A stretch of 64,000 bases of DNA. It comes from Todiramphus chloris collaris. Its lineage: Eukaryota; Chordata; Aves; Coraciiformes; Alcedinidae. The stretch covers positions 10,737,464 to 10,801,463 of the forward strand of contig JANVCC010000030.1 in assembly GCA_025345505.1 (NCBI GenBank), written 5' to 3'. A program made the position numbers and the translations under genes. Each line of letters opens with the position of its first letter. Positions within the stretch are counted from its first letter, which is position 1. The notes under the pieces were generated by a model. The model searched no databases, was not told where the DNA came from, and saw only the letters and a list, made by a program, of their open reading frames with translations. Of the stretch, positions 1 to 12,283 are shown piece after piece.

Positions 1-9
1 TCATTTCAG

Positions 10-2409
10 CAAACAAAGAGTTACACCGTCGACCTCCGTGCAAAGCCAGAGTACCACAAATTCCTTATTGGTAAGGGTGGTGGCAACATCCGTAAGGTGC
101 GTGACAGCACAGGGGCCCGCATCATCTTCCCAACTTCTGAGGACAAAGATCAGGAGCTGATTACTATCATGGGAACTGAGGAGGCTGTCAAAGAGGCACA
201 GAAGGAGTTGGAGGCCCTCATCAAGAACCTGGTATGAACTACTTTTTCTGCTTTCTTGCCTATTGCTGTAGCAAAATGTAATGAATCAGTGTGGAGGACC
301 TGCTTGTCCTAAAACCATCTGCTGCCCTTCATGGGATCTCAGGAAGATCCTCCTTGCTGTTGGGGTGAGGTTGTAAACTGATTGCTTTTGAGTGCACCAG
401 ACTTGTGCTTATCACCAGGACAGGCAGGATTGACTGGCTGTCATCTGTTGGCAGGATAATGTGGTTGAAGACTCCATGGTGGTTGACCCCAAGCACCACC
501 GCCACTTTGTCATCCGGAGAGGGCAAGTTCTGCGTGAGATAGCAGATGAGTATGGTGGTGTGATGGTCAGCTTCCCACGCTCTGGCACCCAGAGCGACAA
601 AGTCACCCTCAAGGGAGCCAAGGACTGTGTGGAGGCAGCCAAGAAACGCATCCAGGAGATCATTGAAGACCTGGTATGTTGCAGGAAAACTGTTTCTTCT
701 ATAGTTTGTTGCTTCAGCAGTGCCTTCCTTGAACCTGCAGTACAGCTAACCTTTAGCTGAACAGTAGTTTGGGGATTTGAAGCTTTGTTGTCAACATGAA
801 GGGTCTGCAGACTCTGGAGCCATCTGACATTCCCTAGGCGAGGATCTAAAGTGACAATGCCTTATCAAGGCATTGCCTCCTCTGACCATCTTCTTGGGTT
901 TTAGGAGTGGAAACTGGAGACCCTTTGGTGATGTACTTGTAGATATTAAAATATTGGAGCCTTCTTGTGCCTCTCCTTGGGCAGGGGTTGCTCTCTGGGG
1001 CTTCCTGTGCTGTCATTACTGGTTTTTGGAAGGAGCCAGCTGTCAAACCTTTTCCCTTCTTTATTTTTTTCCTTTCCTTTAATGCTTCCTCCCTTTCAGG
1101 ATAATAGAAAGCTTGAGCTTTGGACTTGGAAGCCTTTGACATCATGGGTTGGAGGCAGCCTTCATTAAGAAATCCTCTGCTGACTTCTCTGAGAGAGGAA
1201 AGATTCCAGGATACTTTCAGTTCTTCCCCTGACAGCAGCTGTTACCTTTTCTAACTCCTCTGTGTGTCCATTATGGATGTCACCATGCACATACATCATC
1301 TTTTCTGGTGTGAAAGAGGCTGTATCACAATAGAGCAACTCTGCTTTCTCACAGGAAGCTCAAGTGACAATCGAGTGCACCATCCCACAAAAGTTCCACC
1401 GCTCCATTATGGGCCCCAAAGGATCCCGGATCCAGCAGATCACCCGGGACTATGGTGTCCAGATCAAATTCCCTGACAGGGAGGAGAACCCAGGTATACC
1501 CATGGATGCACATTGGTGTGGTAGCTGGGGTGATCAGATGAGTATAGTGTAGTGTAGCCTACACTCCATACGAGTGGAGATGTTCTACTTAATATCTATG
1601 GAGAACTGACCCAGGTGTTCCCTACAGGTGAATCTGGGCTTAACATCACCCTTGCCCTTTTGGGAAGAGGGGACAGTTTTAGGAGGTATAACCACAGACC
1701 TGGGTGTTCTGATCATGTTCTTACCACAGAGCACAGGCTGTGTGGGTGCAGGACCTACCCTGGCAAAAAGGGCACCACAGGTTTACCAAGGTCTCTGAGC
1801 TCTCATGCTCTCACTGCTGGGTGTACTGAACTCAGCTCAGCTGGGGCCGTGTTGGATGCTCTCGCGTAGCACCAGCCATCCCGCTCTAACATCCCGTGCG
1901 ATGCTCTGGAGCTCCTCTGTTGAGGAAGAAACTGACAGCCTTTCTTGTTGCCTCTGCTAATGTAGGAGCGCAGCCTCCACTTCTGTAGCACACCTGCAGC
2001 TCCTTTCTGTGTAGGCCAATGTCAGTGCTGTGCAGAGAAGTGTGGAGCAGACTGTACTGGTGAATGTTCTCGTTTGGCTCAGGCCAGGCTAAGTCGTGGC
2101 AAGCTGCCTCTGCTACAAGCAACCTACTCCATAGCAGCCTAGAGTGTCTGACTTCTTGTGGCAAAGCTCCCACTGAGCCTGAGGATCTAGGCGGGGAGAT
2201 AATAAGCAGGGAGGGGGCTCTGTGCATTTAACACAATACTTTCCATGTTTCCAGCCCCTGTTGCAGAGCCAGCTGTGCAGGAGAATGGCGAGGAAGGTGG
2301 AGAAGGCAAGGATGGGAAGGATGCAGATCCCAGCTCTCCAAAGAAGTGTGATATCATCATCATCTCTGGCCGTAGGGAGAAGTGTGAGGCAGCAAAGGAG
2401 GCATTGCAG
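10..2409 (+). other. HDLBP: HDLBP KH domains 9-11 (exon block)
   Basis: Two KH domains are each encoded by one exon (10-231 with GXXG loop GKGG; 455-673), and a third is split over 1355-1493 and 2255-2409 (loop GPKG). The domain in 455-673 has RRGQ in place of a canonical GXXG loop. I remember the human protein having the same, so this looks like a conserved degenerate KH and not damage. The third domain has a long Gly/Glu/Lys/Asp-rich linker (ENGEEGGEGKDGKDADPSS region) between its core strands. Numbering assumes 14 KH domains counted back from the C-terminus. Confidence 0.85.
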
Positions 2410-5400
2410 GTATGGCCTTCTAAGCTCCTTAGCCTTGTAATGTACTGATGCTCTGATGCAAGCAGCTCACTGCAGGCTTTAGTGGTGGTAATAAAAGCTA
2501 CTTAGTCAATATGGCAATCCTGGGGCTCTCTGATGCTAACTGTACAAGTGGTCTGTAGTGCTAAAGGGATGTCCTCTGCTGTGCAGTTTAGCCTGATGGA
2601 TGGAATTATAATGCCTGACCGTGGAATTGTTGGAGCATGTAGGCAGCCCCAAGTTACTTGCCATAAAAGCATGACATGTTTGTTTTATGGAGCACAGCTT
2701 GAAAGAGAAGTCTGATTGAGGCTGAATAATTCTAGCTTTAGCAGACCTTGCCATCCTCCTTTAGTGATGTTTTCCAAGCCTCTGCTAGGTGGAAGCCAAG
2801 GCTATGAAAACAGCCTGTTGTCAGAGATGGTTTTAAAGGTTGCTTGGTTGGAAAAAATACTTTAACACCCAAAAGGTCATCTTGGTGTTTGCAGCTGTTC
2901 TCTCTTCCTGTAGAGGTTGTATTGTGACTAAAAGGGAATGTGCCTCAGTTGAGCAACACATTCTTTTGGGCAAATATATGGCAAGCTGAAAGACAGGCGA
3001 AGTCTTTCAACTGGTAAACTCTGTTCCCTCGCCTGCAGGCTCTGGTTCCTGTCACCATTGAAGTGGAAGTTCCCTTTGATCTTCACCGTTACATCATTGG
3101 CCAGAAAGGAAGTGGGATCCGCAAAATGATGGATGAGTTTGAAGTAAGCTGACCTTCCTCCCATCTATTCTGTCCTGGAGAATCTGCAAGTGACCGTGTT
3201 TGTGGTGGCAGCAGTCAGTTGTGACATAGTTAGACTGTCATGGCTTGACTGTAGAATGCAGGTTTTCTAATAAGAAAATGAGACCTGTGTTGTTTAATCC
3301 TTGGCTCCAGGGCTTGGAAGGTTTCATGCTGAAGCTGTACGATTGATGTTGATGCCATTGAATGTTGCATGACTTGTTTGGTGCCTACCAGGGATTCCTC
3401 ACCAGTGTGAGAGTTTACTCCTAGGCTATAGAAAACAACTCTGCCTCGCCTACCAGTTCAGAAGAATTCCCCAGAAGCCCACAGGGGCTCTTGGTGCTGA
3501 TGCAGGTTAACTGCAGACAGTGCTATTGAACGTGTATTTATTTTCTAGCCTCTTCAAGCCAGCACAGGGACTGCTGGAGGCTGAAGCTCTGCAGCAAAGC
3601 AATCTGATCATGGCTGATGAAACACGGTTCTATTCAAAAACCATCTAGACACAGTCCCAGGCAACTGACCCTAGGTGGCCCTGCTTGAGTAGGGTGGTTG
3701 GACCAGAGGTCACTGCAAACCTCTACCATTCTGAGATTCTGTGGTTTAGGCTGTCTGGGTGGCAGCTGGTCTTGTCAACATGGGAGATCAGTGAGATGGC
3801 AGCCTGCAGTGATAGGCATCACAAGTGATAATTGCTACTTGTTACTCAGGTGAACATCCAAGTCCCTGCTCCTGAGCTGCAGTCAGATATCATCACCATC
3901 ACTGGGCTGGCCACCAACCTGGACCGTGCCAAGGCTGGGCTGCTGGAAAGAGTGAAAGAGCTGCAAGCTGAACAAGAGGATCGGGTAAGGCCTGTGCCTG
4001 TAAGACCTGTGGCTGGCTGTCTTTCTTCCAGCCATACAAGGCTTCGGCCTCTGGGTATTCTATTCAGAAGTTGTCCAGATTCCTGGAACCCCTCTCCTTT
4101 CAAGAGCACTCTTAGATGCTCCGTGGGTGTGGATTGCTCATAAGTGGGTTACCCAAATGTAACTCATTCAATGTGAGCTGACAGAAGAGTTTTGGGATTC
4201 TACTTTAGGTAGTTTTGGACTGTCCAAAGCTCTGCTGCACCTTCATGTAAATTTGAGACACTGCAGGGTGAGAAGCTCACTGTTCTAGGAGTCTCTCTGT
4301 ACCTATTCTCACTTAATCTTTATCACAGCTCCTAATAAATAGGTGAGGCATGACTTGGATAGTTGTTTGCTACTTGTAGTTTCCTGCTGAACTTTGCAAA
4401 AGGTCAAGGCCCCGCCAAATAGATGTTTTGGGTGCTTTTCTGTAGCAACATACACTCGAGCATGACCCTGCAGAATCTGTTCTGTGCATCTCAGAAGCCA
4501 GAAGGAATCACTGGGACTTGGATGGACATCACTGGACAAGCCATGATGTGTTCCCTGCTGTTGTATCTCACTTTGCTGCTTCTGTTCCAGGCCTTGCGAA
4601 GCTTCAAGCTCACGGTCACCGTGGATCCCAAGTATCACCCTAAAATTATTGGACGGAAGGGAGCAGTGATCACCCAGATACGCACAGAGCATGAGGTCAA
4701 CATCCAGTTCCCTGACAAGGATGATGAAAGCCAGGTGAGAGATCAGAGGATGTGCAAGGAGAGCTGCTGGTTGTCCCTGAGCATAGGAAGCACAGCATCT
4801 TCTCTAGGGCTCTGAACTCCCTGCACTGCCTTCGGATAAGGTGGAGGGTAAAAGGGATTAGCAGGGAGAAGGCTGCTTATCAGCCTGGTCTGTTACACAT
4901 TTCCCTATGCCCCAGGCCCAAGACCAGATCACCATCACTGGCTATGAGAAGAATGCTGAGGCTGCCCGGGACGCCATCATGAAGATTGTTGGCGAGCTGG
5001 AGCAGATGGTTTCTGAGGATGTGACTCTGGACCATCGTGTTCATGCACGCATCATTGGTGCACGTGGTAAAGCCATCCGCAAAATCATGGATGAGTTCAA
5101 GGTGAGTGTTGGGGCAATGCAGCGCAGGTTTGGCTGGGCTTGGGTGACCAGTGGTGACACTTGCTCCTGTGCTACAAGCTTGGTAGTGCCTTGGTGCTAG
5201 GGATTATTAATTCAGGAGTGTGAGGTTCATATCTTGTGCCTGTTGAGCACCTTCGGCTGGAACAAGTGCAAAAAAAACCCAAGAGTGCTGTCTTTGCTTC
5301 CAGCTCTGTCACCACAAGCATGTGAGCAGAATCCCCAGGCCTGCCCTGAGCTATGGGCTATCTGAGCACCATACCCAGAGACCAGCTGAAGCATCTGCAC

Positions 5401-7972
5401 ACAGCCTCAGCTGTGAGTCACCGTTCTGCTGGGAGCCAGGCAGGGAGGAGGCTGAGCTCTTCCTGTCTTACTGGAGCACAGCCAGAAGAGGAGCCTGGAA
5501 ATGCTTCCTTGGTTCTCTGGGCTAGCCCTGCAAACAGCACTGAGCTCTGTCCTCTCTGCAGCCCTTTTAGTGGGTTCCTTGCAGACAGGGTCCTGGGTGG
5601 TTTTCAAAGGGAGGGGGTGTTTCTGTCAACTACTCTGCTCAGTTACTGGAGGGGAACAGCCAGGCCTGTTGCTGGGGACTCTTGGAGGATACTGTGCCCA
5701 GACCCCCTCAGCTTCAGCTTAACTAAAGGAAAACTTCTGGATTTATTTGTCTCTCTAGGCCACTGTTGGTTCCCTTGACTATGGGAATCTTGACACACTC
5801 TCAGGGCTCCACATTTGGCAAAGTCTGGCAAATTTGGCCTCCAGAAAGGGCAGAGACCTTTGCCTCTTGGCAGCATGTGGCAGTAGCAGAGTCCTTTACT
5901 GCAGGAGCGGAGCCGTAGTGAATGTCAATCCAGAGTGATGAGTCTTTGGAGACTTGCATCTTAGCTGAGCTCAGTTGTAGAAACAAGCTCCCAGATGAGC
6001 AGCCTTTGGCTTTGGTCCTGTCTTGTGTGGCTTCCCTGCACCCATCTGGAAACAAGCTGTGAGAGAGCTCTGTGGCTGTCTGGAGGGTACACTAAGCCAG
6101 CTCCATAAAGCAACTGTCAGCCAGGATCACTGGCTGAAGGAGACAGAAATCTTACTGTGCTTCATGCTCATGGCTTGATTGTGAAAATGCTTGCAGCAGT
6201 GTGAGGAGAGTTTCTGGAAATGCAGTCCTCTTCTGCCTCTGCTGCAAGTGCTGTACAGAGAGCAGTGGGCCTCTGGTCGGTGAGAACAGCAGGGACTGCT
6301 GGAAGATGGGTCATTACTGCGGGCTCTTCTCTGCCAGGCATATTCCAGTGCCTCCCGCAGTGTCTGAACTGTGGAGGGTCCTAAAGAGACTTGCAGCAGT
6401 GACCATGGCTTTTCTCTTCTGTGAATCTAATGACGAGGATCCCTGGGGAGTCTGTGGCTCTCCAGATGGGCAGATGTAAGTCCTGTGCTGTTCCTTGTGT
6501 TGCAGGTGGATATTCGCTTTCCCCAGAGTGGAGCTCCTGACCCCAACTGCGTGACTGTAACAGGGCTCCCTGAGAACGTGGAAGAAGCTATTGATCACAT
6601 CCTGAACTTGGAGGAGGAATATGTAAGTTTTCAGGAGAGCCTTGGAAGGATTTCCTCTGCCACAGAGATGGATGTCTGAAGTATCTGCATGTGATATTTT
6701 CTATCACTGCATCAGAGAGCTCGAGCCTGTGTAGGTGACAGTCAGCCCTCATCTGCAACTGTCCAGTTGGACCAAGTGGGCCCAGAGCCCCAGGCTGTGC
6801 TCTGTGAAGCAGTGCAGGGACCAGCCCTGCTGTCCAGGAGAGGACAGGGAATGAGAATGCTGTGGCATGTGCATGTGCACATGCTTGCCTTGCTGCAGCT
6901 TACATCAGTTAGGAGTTGGTAGTGCAGAAGCACTGTGTTTGGTCATTGTAGAACAGGCTGGTGACCTGGAACAGGTTTCAACATGGTGAGATGGTGGGGG
7001 GGTGGTGTGTTATACCAATTTGAAGACCTATCAAATCCACCCCCCTAACTGGGCCATGTCAATGCAGCTTGCAGATGTAGTGGACAACGAGGCAATGCAG
7101 GTATATATGAAGCCCTCTTCACATGAAGAGTCCAAGACCCCATCCAAGGGCTTTGTGGTGAGAGATGCCCCCTGGGCCACGGTCAACAACGAAAAGGTGA
7201 GTGCTACTGCTGCTGTGGGCCTGGGGGCACAAGGCATATGACACCCTGTGCCAAGAATTTACAGTGAGGTCTGGCCCTCCTGTCTTGGCGGGGGAAACAG
7301 AGCACTCTCCCTCCCTCCATGGCAGAGAAAGCAGTAGAGGGCCCTCCTGCTCTCTGTGGCCTGTGCAAGCTGAGAGCAGGCCTGGGCTCTGCCCCTCCAG
7401 CTTCTAAAGCGCTGCTGTTTTATGCTTCCAGACATCTCACCCACACCAAGTACCCCGCTGTGGAGCTGTTGGGTAATAGGGGGCCATTACCAGAAAGTGT
7501 CCTGCCAGATCTTGTTGTTTTCAGGGGTAGGGACAGGGCCCTGGGACTCCCGATTCTTCTACTGCAGAACCAGCTCCATGTTTGCAGCTGCCCCAGTGCT
7601 GCTGCAGGACTGGCCTGACCTCACTCCAGTGAACGAGTTAGTGAGGTTGGACCCTCGGAGCCCTTCATCTGCCTGCCATTTGCTCCTCTCTGCAGCCTCC
7701 TAAACGTCCTCTCTAAATGGCTTGACCTTCCACCCTGGGCAGTGTTAAGGATAAAATGATCCTTTCTGGCCCTCACCCATTGTCTCTTCTCATAGGACAT
7801 CAGAAATACTGCTTAGCTTAGGGGCACACCATGCATGTTGGCAGCAGGGCAGGAGCTTAACTTGTTGCCTTTTTGTTTGCTCTAGGCCCCTGATATGAGC
7901 AGTTCTGAAGACTTCCCCAGCTTTGGGGCTCAAGTTGCCCCCAAGACTCTTCCCTGGGGACCCAAACGATAA
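10..7972 (+). CDS. HDLBP: HDLBP (vigilin), 3' part, 11 coding exons
   Basis: Vigilin is a cytoplasmic and ER-associated RNA-binding protein built of tandem KH domains; it binds mRNA and tRNA and affects translation and lipoprotein metabolism. Exons read here: 10-231, 455-673, 1355-1493, 2255-2409, 3039-3143, 3850-3984, 4591-4734, 4916-5101, 6506-6622, 7068-7196, 7886-7972 (TAA at 7970-7972). Every junction is AG/GT and all phases agree: 1638 nt, 545 codons plus stop. This equals roughly the C-terminal 43% of the 1268-residue human protein; the 5' exons lie left of the window. The C-terminus (acidic SSSEDFPSFGAQ stretch, then a TLPWGPKR end) matches the human tail as I remember it. No stops or frame breaks. 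Identity is very secure; exact exon edges are inferred from splice consensus. Confidence 0.97.
3039..6622 (+). other. HDLBP: HDLBP KH domains 12-14 (exon block)
   Basis: Three KH domains are each split between exons: 3039-3143 plus 3850-3984 (GXXG loop GQKG), 4591-4734 plus the first part of 4916-5101 (loop GRKG), and the rest of 4916-5101 plus 6506-6622 (loop GARG). The intron in each falls just after the loop-helix segment, a repeating gene structure expected from ancestral KH duplication. All loops keep the two glycines needed to grip the RNA backbone. Confidence 0.85.
3640..3742 (+). repeat. CR1 LINE 3' fragment in HDLBP intron
   Basis: The string includes the typical CR1 3' segment: a CTGACCCTAGGTGGCCCTGC core, then GCTTGAG, AGGGTGGTTGGAC, and an ending like ACCATTCTGAGATTCTGTGG. 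CR1 is the main LINE family of birds and reptiles and is usually truncated at the 5' end. The copy is diverged and incomplete. Confidence 0.75.
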
Positions 7973-10370
7973 TGACCTGGAAGCAGAAACTCCTCCAGCC
8001 CGCTGACCTGACACTAACCTGCCACAAATACTTCCTGTCTGAAATCTGACCCAGCGGCTGGAGCACAAGTCAGTTGCCCCAAGAGGTCTCCTAATGGTGT
8101 CTGGAGTGCTAGACCCCATCCTGCTCCCCTCAGCTATCACCATGGCTAGGACCCACCCTCATCTCTTGATGGATATTCTTTCCTCCTTTGGAACAAGACT
8201 TCCACTCAGATTCAAACACTAAATGTGTGTGTTTTTGTTAGAAACTTCGTAATTGACTCAAAGTGGCTAAGATTTGCAGCTTCCCAAGCGCTAGCAGAGC
8301 AATCTGCTCTCTTGAGCATGTCTTACTAGGCATTCTCGCCTTCATTAGGAGACCTCCTTTACTGTGGCTAGGAATCTACTTCCTGTCTCATGACCTCAGG
8401 AAATAAATTTCCTTGACTTTCTAAAGCCAAAACGTTTGCCCTCTTTCCTTTGTGTTTATCCCAGGCCTTACCTTACCTTTGTAGAGTGCAATCAACTTTT
8501 TTTTCCTTTTAACTGCCAAAAATTCATTTAATGCTGATAGCTGACTGTGGGGAGAGCTTAAAATAATCTAAAAGGTCAGAAACTTGCTTTTTAAAGGAAC
8601 AAAACCTTCAGTAGGCTGTAGAGGCAGCAGAGATGGAAGGACTAGAATGACATACGGCTACCCTGGTCAGGTAAACACCTCCGAGTGCAGCGCGTAGCGA
8701 GCGTGCCCACGTGCCACACGAAGCACAGCCCCAGCCTGAATGCTTGACAAGTCTTCCAGTGCGTGATAACAGACCCTGTTCCTAGTTCCCTGCATTCCCT
8801 CGTTCACCCTCTCCAACAGCCAGCAGCGTGAGCAGCAGGTGAGCCAGCACATGGCAGCGTGTCCGGATGGGACAGATTTGGGTCAGCCAAGGTTGCTGCG
8901 GTGGAATGGCCCAGAAGAAGCTGGTGGGAAGCACGGCCGTGAGAAGCTGTAGTTCTCTGCTAGCACTGCAGCATCTCAGCACGAGCGGTAGGGACACCTG
9001 TTACTATTGCCTTCTTTCTACCTCAAAAGTCAGTACGATGGCGGCCTCTCAGTGTAAGTGGGTAAGCAGCTGTTCCAGCTCTTGCCCTGGCATCCAGAGC
9101 AGAAGCATGGAGGAGAAGCAAGAGGAGCCTTTTGTCTCCGAATGGCTGGGGGGGCTTCCCTGGCGGGAAACAGCAGGGTGATGGTGAGGCAGGCTGTGAA
9201 TCGGAGAGCACGGTAGGACTGCTGACTGAGCTGTAACAGGGCTTGGCCCCAGCGTCGCAGGCGCAACCTTGCCGCGGCTCTGGGCTGCAGAGGTTGTGAG
9301 CTGGGCTTCTGCTCTGACGGCACTGCGGGGCTGGGGGCATAGTGCGTTGAGACCTCCCCGAGGCCTCCATCGTACAGGCAGTAGAGGGTGATCCGTGCCT
9401 GCTCAGTACCCTGGGCTGCTTGCCCCTAGGCCCTGCCACGGCTTGCTCAAAGGGGGCTGTGTCCAAGCTCCTCCAGCCAGTGAGAGGAAAACCACATCTT
9501 CATGGAGGGAGGCAGGGAGTCTGGAGTTTCTGTGTTCCCTCCTTCCCTTGCCTCAGTCCTACAGAGGTAGTCTGAGCCATTCCTCTATCCCAGCTGCTTC
9601 AGCTCTTGGACAAACAGGAGTCGTACCCTCTTTTCTCTAGTGCTGCTTACAGAGCAAAGGCCCAAAATTCTGGCAAGCTGAGCCCAGCATTCTTGCCTTT
9701 CCCTCTGTCTGGCAGGCGTGACATGCTGATGCTGCTTCTTCCTGCGCCAGCTCTTCTCGGAAGAGGCTGCTACGCAGAAGGTGAACCAAAACCGCACAGC
9801 GCTCTCCCTAAGTTCCAGAAATGAATGAAGCTGATCATGGCCCATAGCAGGGTGCCCGGCTGTCCCCAAAGGGCAGAATGGGCTGGCCTCCAGTTTGGGA
9901 GACAGGGTGGGTCAAACAGAACTAGGGTGACACCCTCCCATCTGCATCTGTCACAGAATGGTTATTACCCCTATAGCTTAGGTCTGTCCTATGTCACCAA
10001 GCCTATCACCCCCCTCTTCTTCTTTATGCCCCTCCCCACCCCGTGCCCTCATCAGTTGCACAGCTAGGCTTGAGTTACATCTGGGGCATCACCATCTCGG
10101 CTTGTGCCCCGTAGCCCGACCCTCCACTCTAAAGGTCATGAAGTGATTGTACCTAGTACTGTCCCCTCACCACCCTCCTTGCACAGCAGACTGTGGCATG
10201 TGTCCATTTCCTCTCTTTGACGTCTTCCATATTGTATGTTTCCATAGCAATGATCCCTTGGCCTTAACTTTGGAATTTGGAGACTATATGCAAACATGTA
10301 AAAAGGCTCATGAGTATGGATGACACTGGAATTTTATAAATTCTAAAATAAAACCTGAAACAGCTTGGAG
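7973..10370 (+). other. HDLBP: HDLBP 3'UTR with two poly(A) signals
   Basis: No coding signal follows the TAA. AATAAA occurs at 8402-8407 and again at 10347-10352, the second followed by a plausible end near 10,370. A UTR of about 2.4 kb fits the long vertebrate HDLBP 3'UTR. Use of the proximal signal would give a UTR of about 0.45 kb. The span has C/T-rich stretches and no recognised repeat. The exact cleavage sites are inferred. Confidence 0.7.
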
Positions 10371-11445
10371 TGTCACGGATATTATTTCTACTGGTGGTTT
10401 GAGATCCAAGGTAGCCCTTGCTTGGCTGCCCTTAGCCTGGTGTGAGGAGTTCCAGCTTGCGTGCACAAGGGGCTCTCAGAGCAAGCGGCTGGGTCAAGGG
10501 AGGAGGCAAGAGCAACACAGGGCAGCGGCAGAGACTGCGCCTTCTTCACGGGTAGACACTGACCTGCTAGCACCCCAGGGAGGGGGTGCGGGGGATGCTG
10601 CCAGTGCAGGGGAGGCGAGGAGGAGAGGAAGGCACCAGCCGTTGTCCTCCTTGCTCACCTGCTCCATAAGCAGAGCTGCTCTTCTGCCTTCTGTGGCTGG
10701 CACCACTGCACAGCACCCCCCGACCGGGGCCAGGCTGCTACTCTGCTAGGTGAAACTTGGCTCAGGGCCTGCCATGCTGCCACATCGGGGGGGCCCCAAT
10801 GCACCTCACAACATTCACCCAGCATCTCCATAGCTCTCCTCCCAGCAGCAGCTCAGCCATTCCCAGTGTACCTGCTGGTGCTGGCAGAAACAAACCTTCC
10901 AGCTATAGTTACAGCCAGCACAGGCAGAGGCAGGAGAAGCCAGAACCAGTGCAGGGGCCGGTAGCCCTAACTTCGCTTGCCCCGAGTGGCAGCCGGAGCT
11001 GCGGTTGCCCTGGCCAGCGGTGCAGGTGCTGGGGGCAGACGCTGCGTTGTCCTGGCGGAGCGCAGCCTGGGGCTGTGGTGTGGCCAGCCTCCCGCAATTC
11101 CCTTTGTACCAGGTCGGTTAAGCACCAGTGGAGCTACCGTGCGGTGACACCAATGCACTTGGACAACCGCCCAGAGCCAGCCACATCCCTCCCTGTCCTT
11201 AGCAGGAACTGTCCCCCAGTGCCTGTGTGCTGGCCAGGCAGGGAAGGTGCTCCAGCCACCCTGGGGCTTCTCCTCCCAGGGCACTGTGCCGTGGGCTTTG
11301 GGGCACTCAGCTCCTGGGAACTGTTGCCTATCCCCGTCCCTGCACCACGGCCAGAGCCACAACACTGGCCTTGTTTCTTGTCTCTCATCTTTCCAAGAGG
11401 AAGTGAAACAAAGAACAAGGAGATGAAGGGGCTGCCACAGCCTAC
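10371..11445. other. Intergenic, HDLBP to ANO7 relic
   Basis: GC-rich sequence with no exon I can support. It is where the last ANO7 exon would be expected on the minus strand, but I could not recognise its product. Several long open frames on both strands have no protein-like pattern. Confidence 0.5.
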
Positions 11446-11564
11446 CTTATTCTCGGCTAGGTCCTCCGTGTCCAGATACCGTTCACACTTCACCTTGAGC
11501 TCCATGGACGCAGAACGTCGGGTACCAGCCATGCAATCATATGTCCAATAAAAGAAACCACATG
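11446..11564 (-). pseudogene. ANO7: ANO7 relic exon c (one-base frameshift)
   Basis: Acceptor cag at 11565-11567, donor gtaggc. It starts HVVSFIGHMIAWLVPDV, then the frame breaks near 11,513-11,516. Loss of a single base there would explain the shift, because MELKVKCERYLDTEDLAENK continues in the other frame. Staying in the first frame gives TGA at 11490-11492. Confidence 0.75.
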
Positions 11565-11668
11565 CTGGACGTGAGCAGGGATGTGCAGGCTGGACAAGGT
11601 GGCAGGTCCTCACCCCTGTCCCCGCCACCAGGCCTTGGGCCACCCTTGCAGGGCTTGGCACCGGATAC

Positions 11669-11764
11669 CTCAAACATGATGAAGCTTGGCCAGTTTCTGG
11701 CCAAGTGTATGGCCAGCAGCAGCCAGTAACTCAAGGACAAGTCATCCTGGTCCCTAAATGCTCT
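11669..11764 (-). pseudogene. ANO7: ANO7 relic exon b (open, with insertion)
   Basis: The frame is open and ends in MFE before gtatcc; phase 0 joins it to the next relic exon. Compared with my memory of human LAIRLAFVIVFE, it has an extra RNWPS-like segment inside the last transmembrane helix. That segment is encoded within a perfect 21-base palindrome at 11685-11705. The upstream acceptor is uncertain because the flank is a CAG/CTG-rich run. Confidence 0.72.
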
Positions 11765-12195
11765 CCATGTGTGGGAGCAAAGTGCTGCTGTTGCTGCTGC
11801 TGCTTCTCGGCGGGTGTCACTGTTGCACATTGCTGCCATCACTGCTGCCAGCCCGGGCCACTCGAGCTCAGCAAAAGCAGCCTCAGCCAAGACCCAGGCT
11901 GCTGTACAGAGCCTTGGAGGACTTGCTCTTTTGGAAAAGTGCCTCTCTCCAGAACTGGAAAGATTGTGCTCCAGCCCCAGGTCAGGCTGGGCAAACACCC
12001 CACACACACATTACCCTCCACAAGGGCATAGCCAGCATGGGATGAATGCGAGCCCTGAGAACCTCAGAAAGGTGGGTGGACAATCTGGACCTGGCTGCTG
12101 CACTAAACAAAATGTTTGCTGTGGCAACAGCAGGAAAAAAACACAACTCCAAGGCAAAGCAAATGAGGAGCAAAATGGGGGGGGGGGGCTCCCAC

Positions 12196-12283
12196 CTGGA
12201 TGTGGTCGTGTTCTTCAGGACAAAGTCCCACGGCACATATGGCAAGGTGAAACTCAGCCTGGCAGGCTGCTGTCATGGATGTA
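12196..12283 (-). pseudogene. ANO7: ANO7 relic exon a (frame-broken)
   Basis: The acceptor is tatcag and the donor gtggga. The frame begins YIHDSSLPG and meets TGA at 12254-12256. The anoctamin-like continuation SFTLPYVPWDFVLKN lies in another frame, so bases were lost or gained at the junction near 12,257. The piece corresponds to the extracellular loop before the last membrane helix. Confidence 0.72.

Larger units (their letters stand above)
232..7885 (+). other. HDLBP introns, content
   Basis: The introns longer than 300 bases (674-1354, 1494-2254, 2410-3038, 3144-3849, 3985-4590, 5102-6505, 6623-7067, 7197-7885) hold no second gene that I can support. The only recognisable repeat is a CR1 fragment near 3640-3742. 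I searched by eye for box C/D-like pairs typical of intronic snoRNAs and found none I trust. Confidence 0.5.
11446..12283 (-). pseudogene. ANO7: ANO7 relic (anoctamin), three C-terminal exons
   Basis: ANO7 is a ten-helix membrane protein of the TMEM16 family, and in human it sits between PPP1R7 and HDLBP, as here. Three minus-strand exon relics can be read in order: 12283-12196, about 11764-11669 and 11564-11446. They carry SFTLPYVPWDFVLKNTTT, RAFRDQDD then SYWLLLAIHLA, and FIGHMIAWLVPDV then MELKVK and LAENK. These match the end of human ANO7 as I recall it (YRAFRDEDG, LLAIRLAFVIVFE, LVPDIPES, KREYYLAKQALAENE). Two of the three exons have a frame break plus an in-frame stop (12254-12256 and 11490-11492). 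No upstream or final exon could be found in the 2.6 kb up to PPP1R7. A sequencing error could explain one break, not the missing exons. Confidence 0.8.

Noticed and set aside
3605-3670. Box C/D snoRNA-like pair in HDLBP intron
   Set aside because: A CTGATGA and a CTGA are present, but there is no closing stem and the CTGA lies within the CR1 fragment.
10757-11551. 264-residue plus-strand open frame between HDLBP and PPP1R7
   Set aside because: It has no recognisable domain and overlaps the ANO7 relic on the opposite strand.
11446-12283. ANO7 as a working gene with sequencing errors
   Set aside because: Two separate frame breaks plus the absence of nearly all other exons in the gap are hard to explain by base errors.
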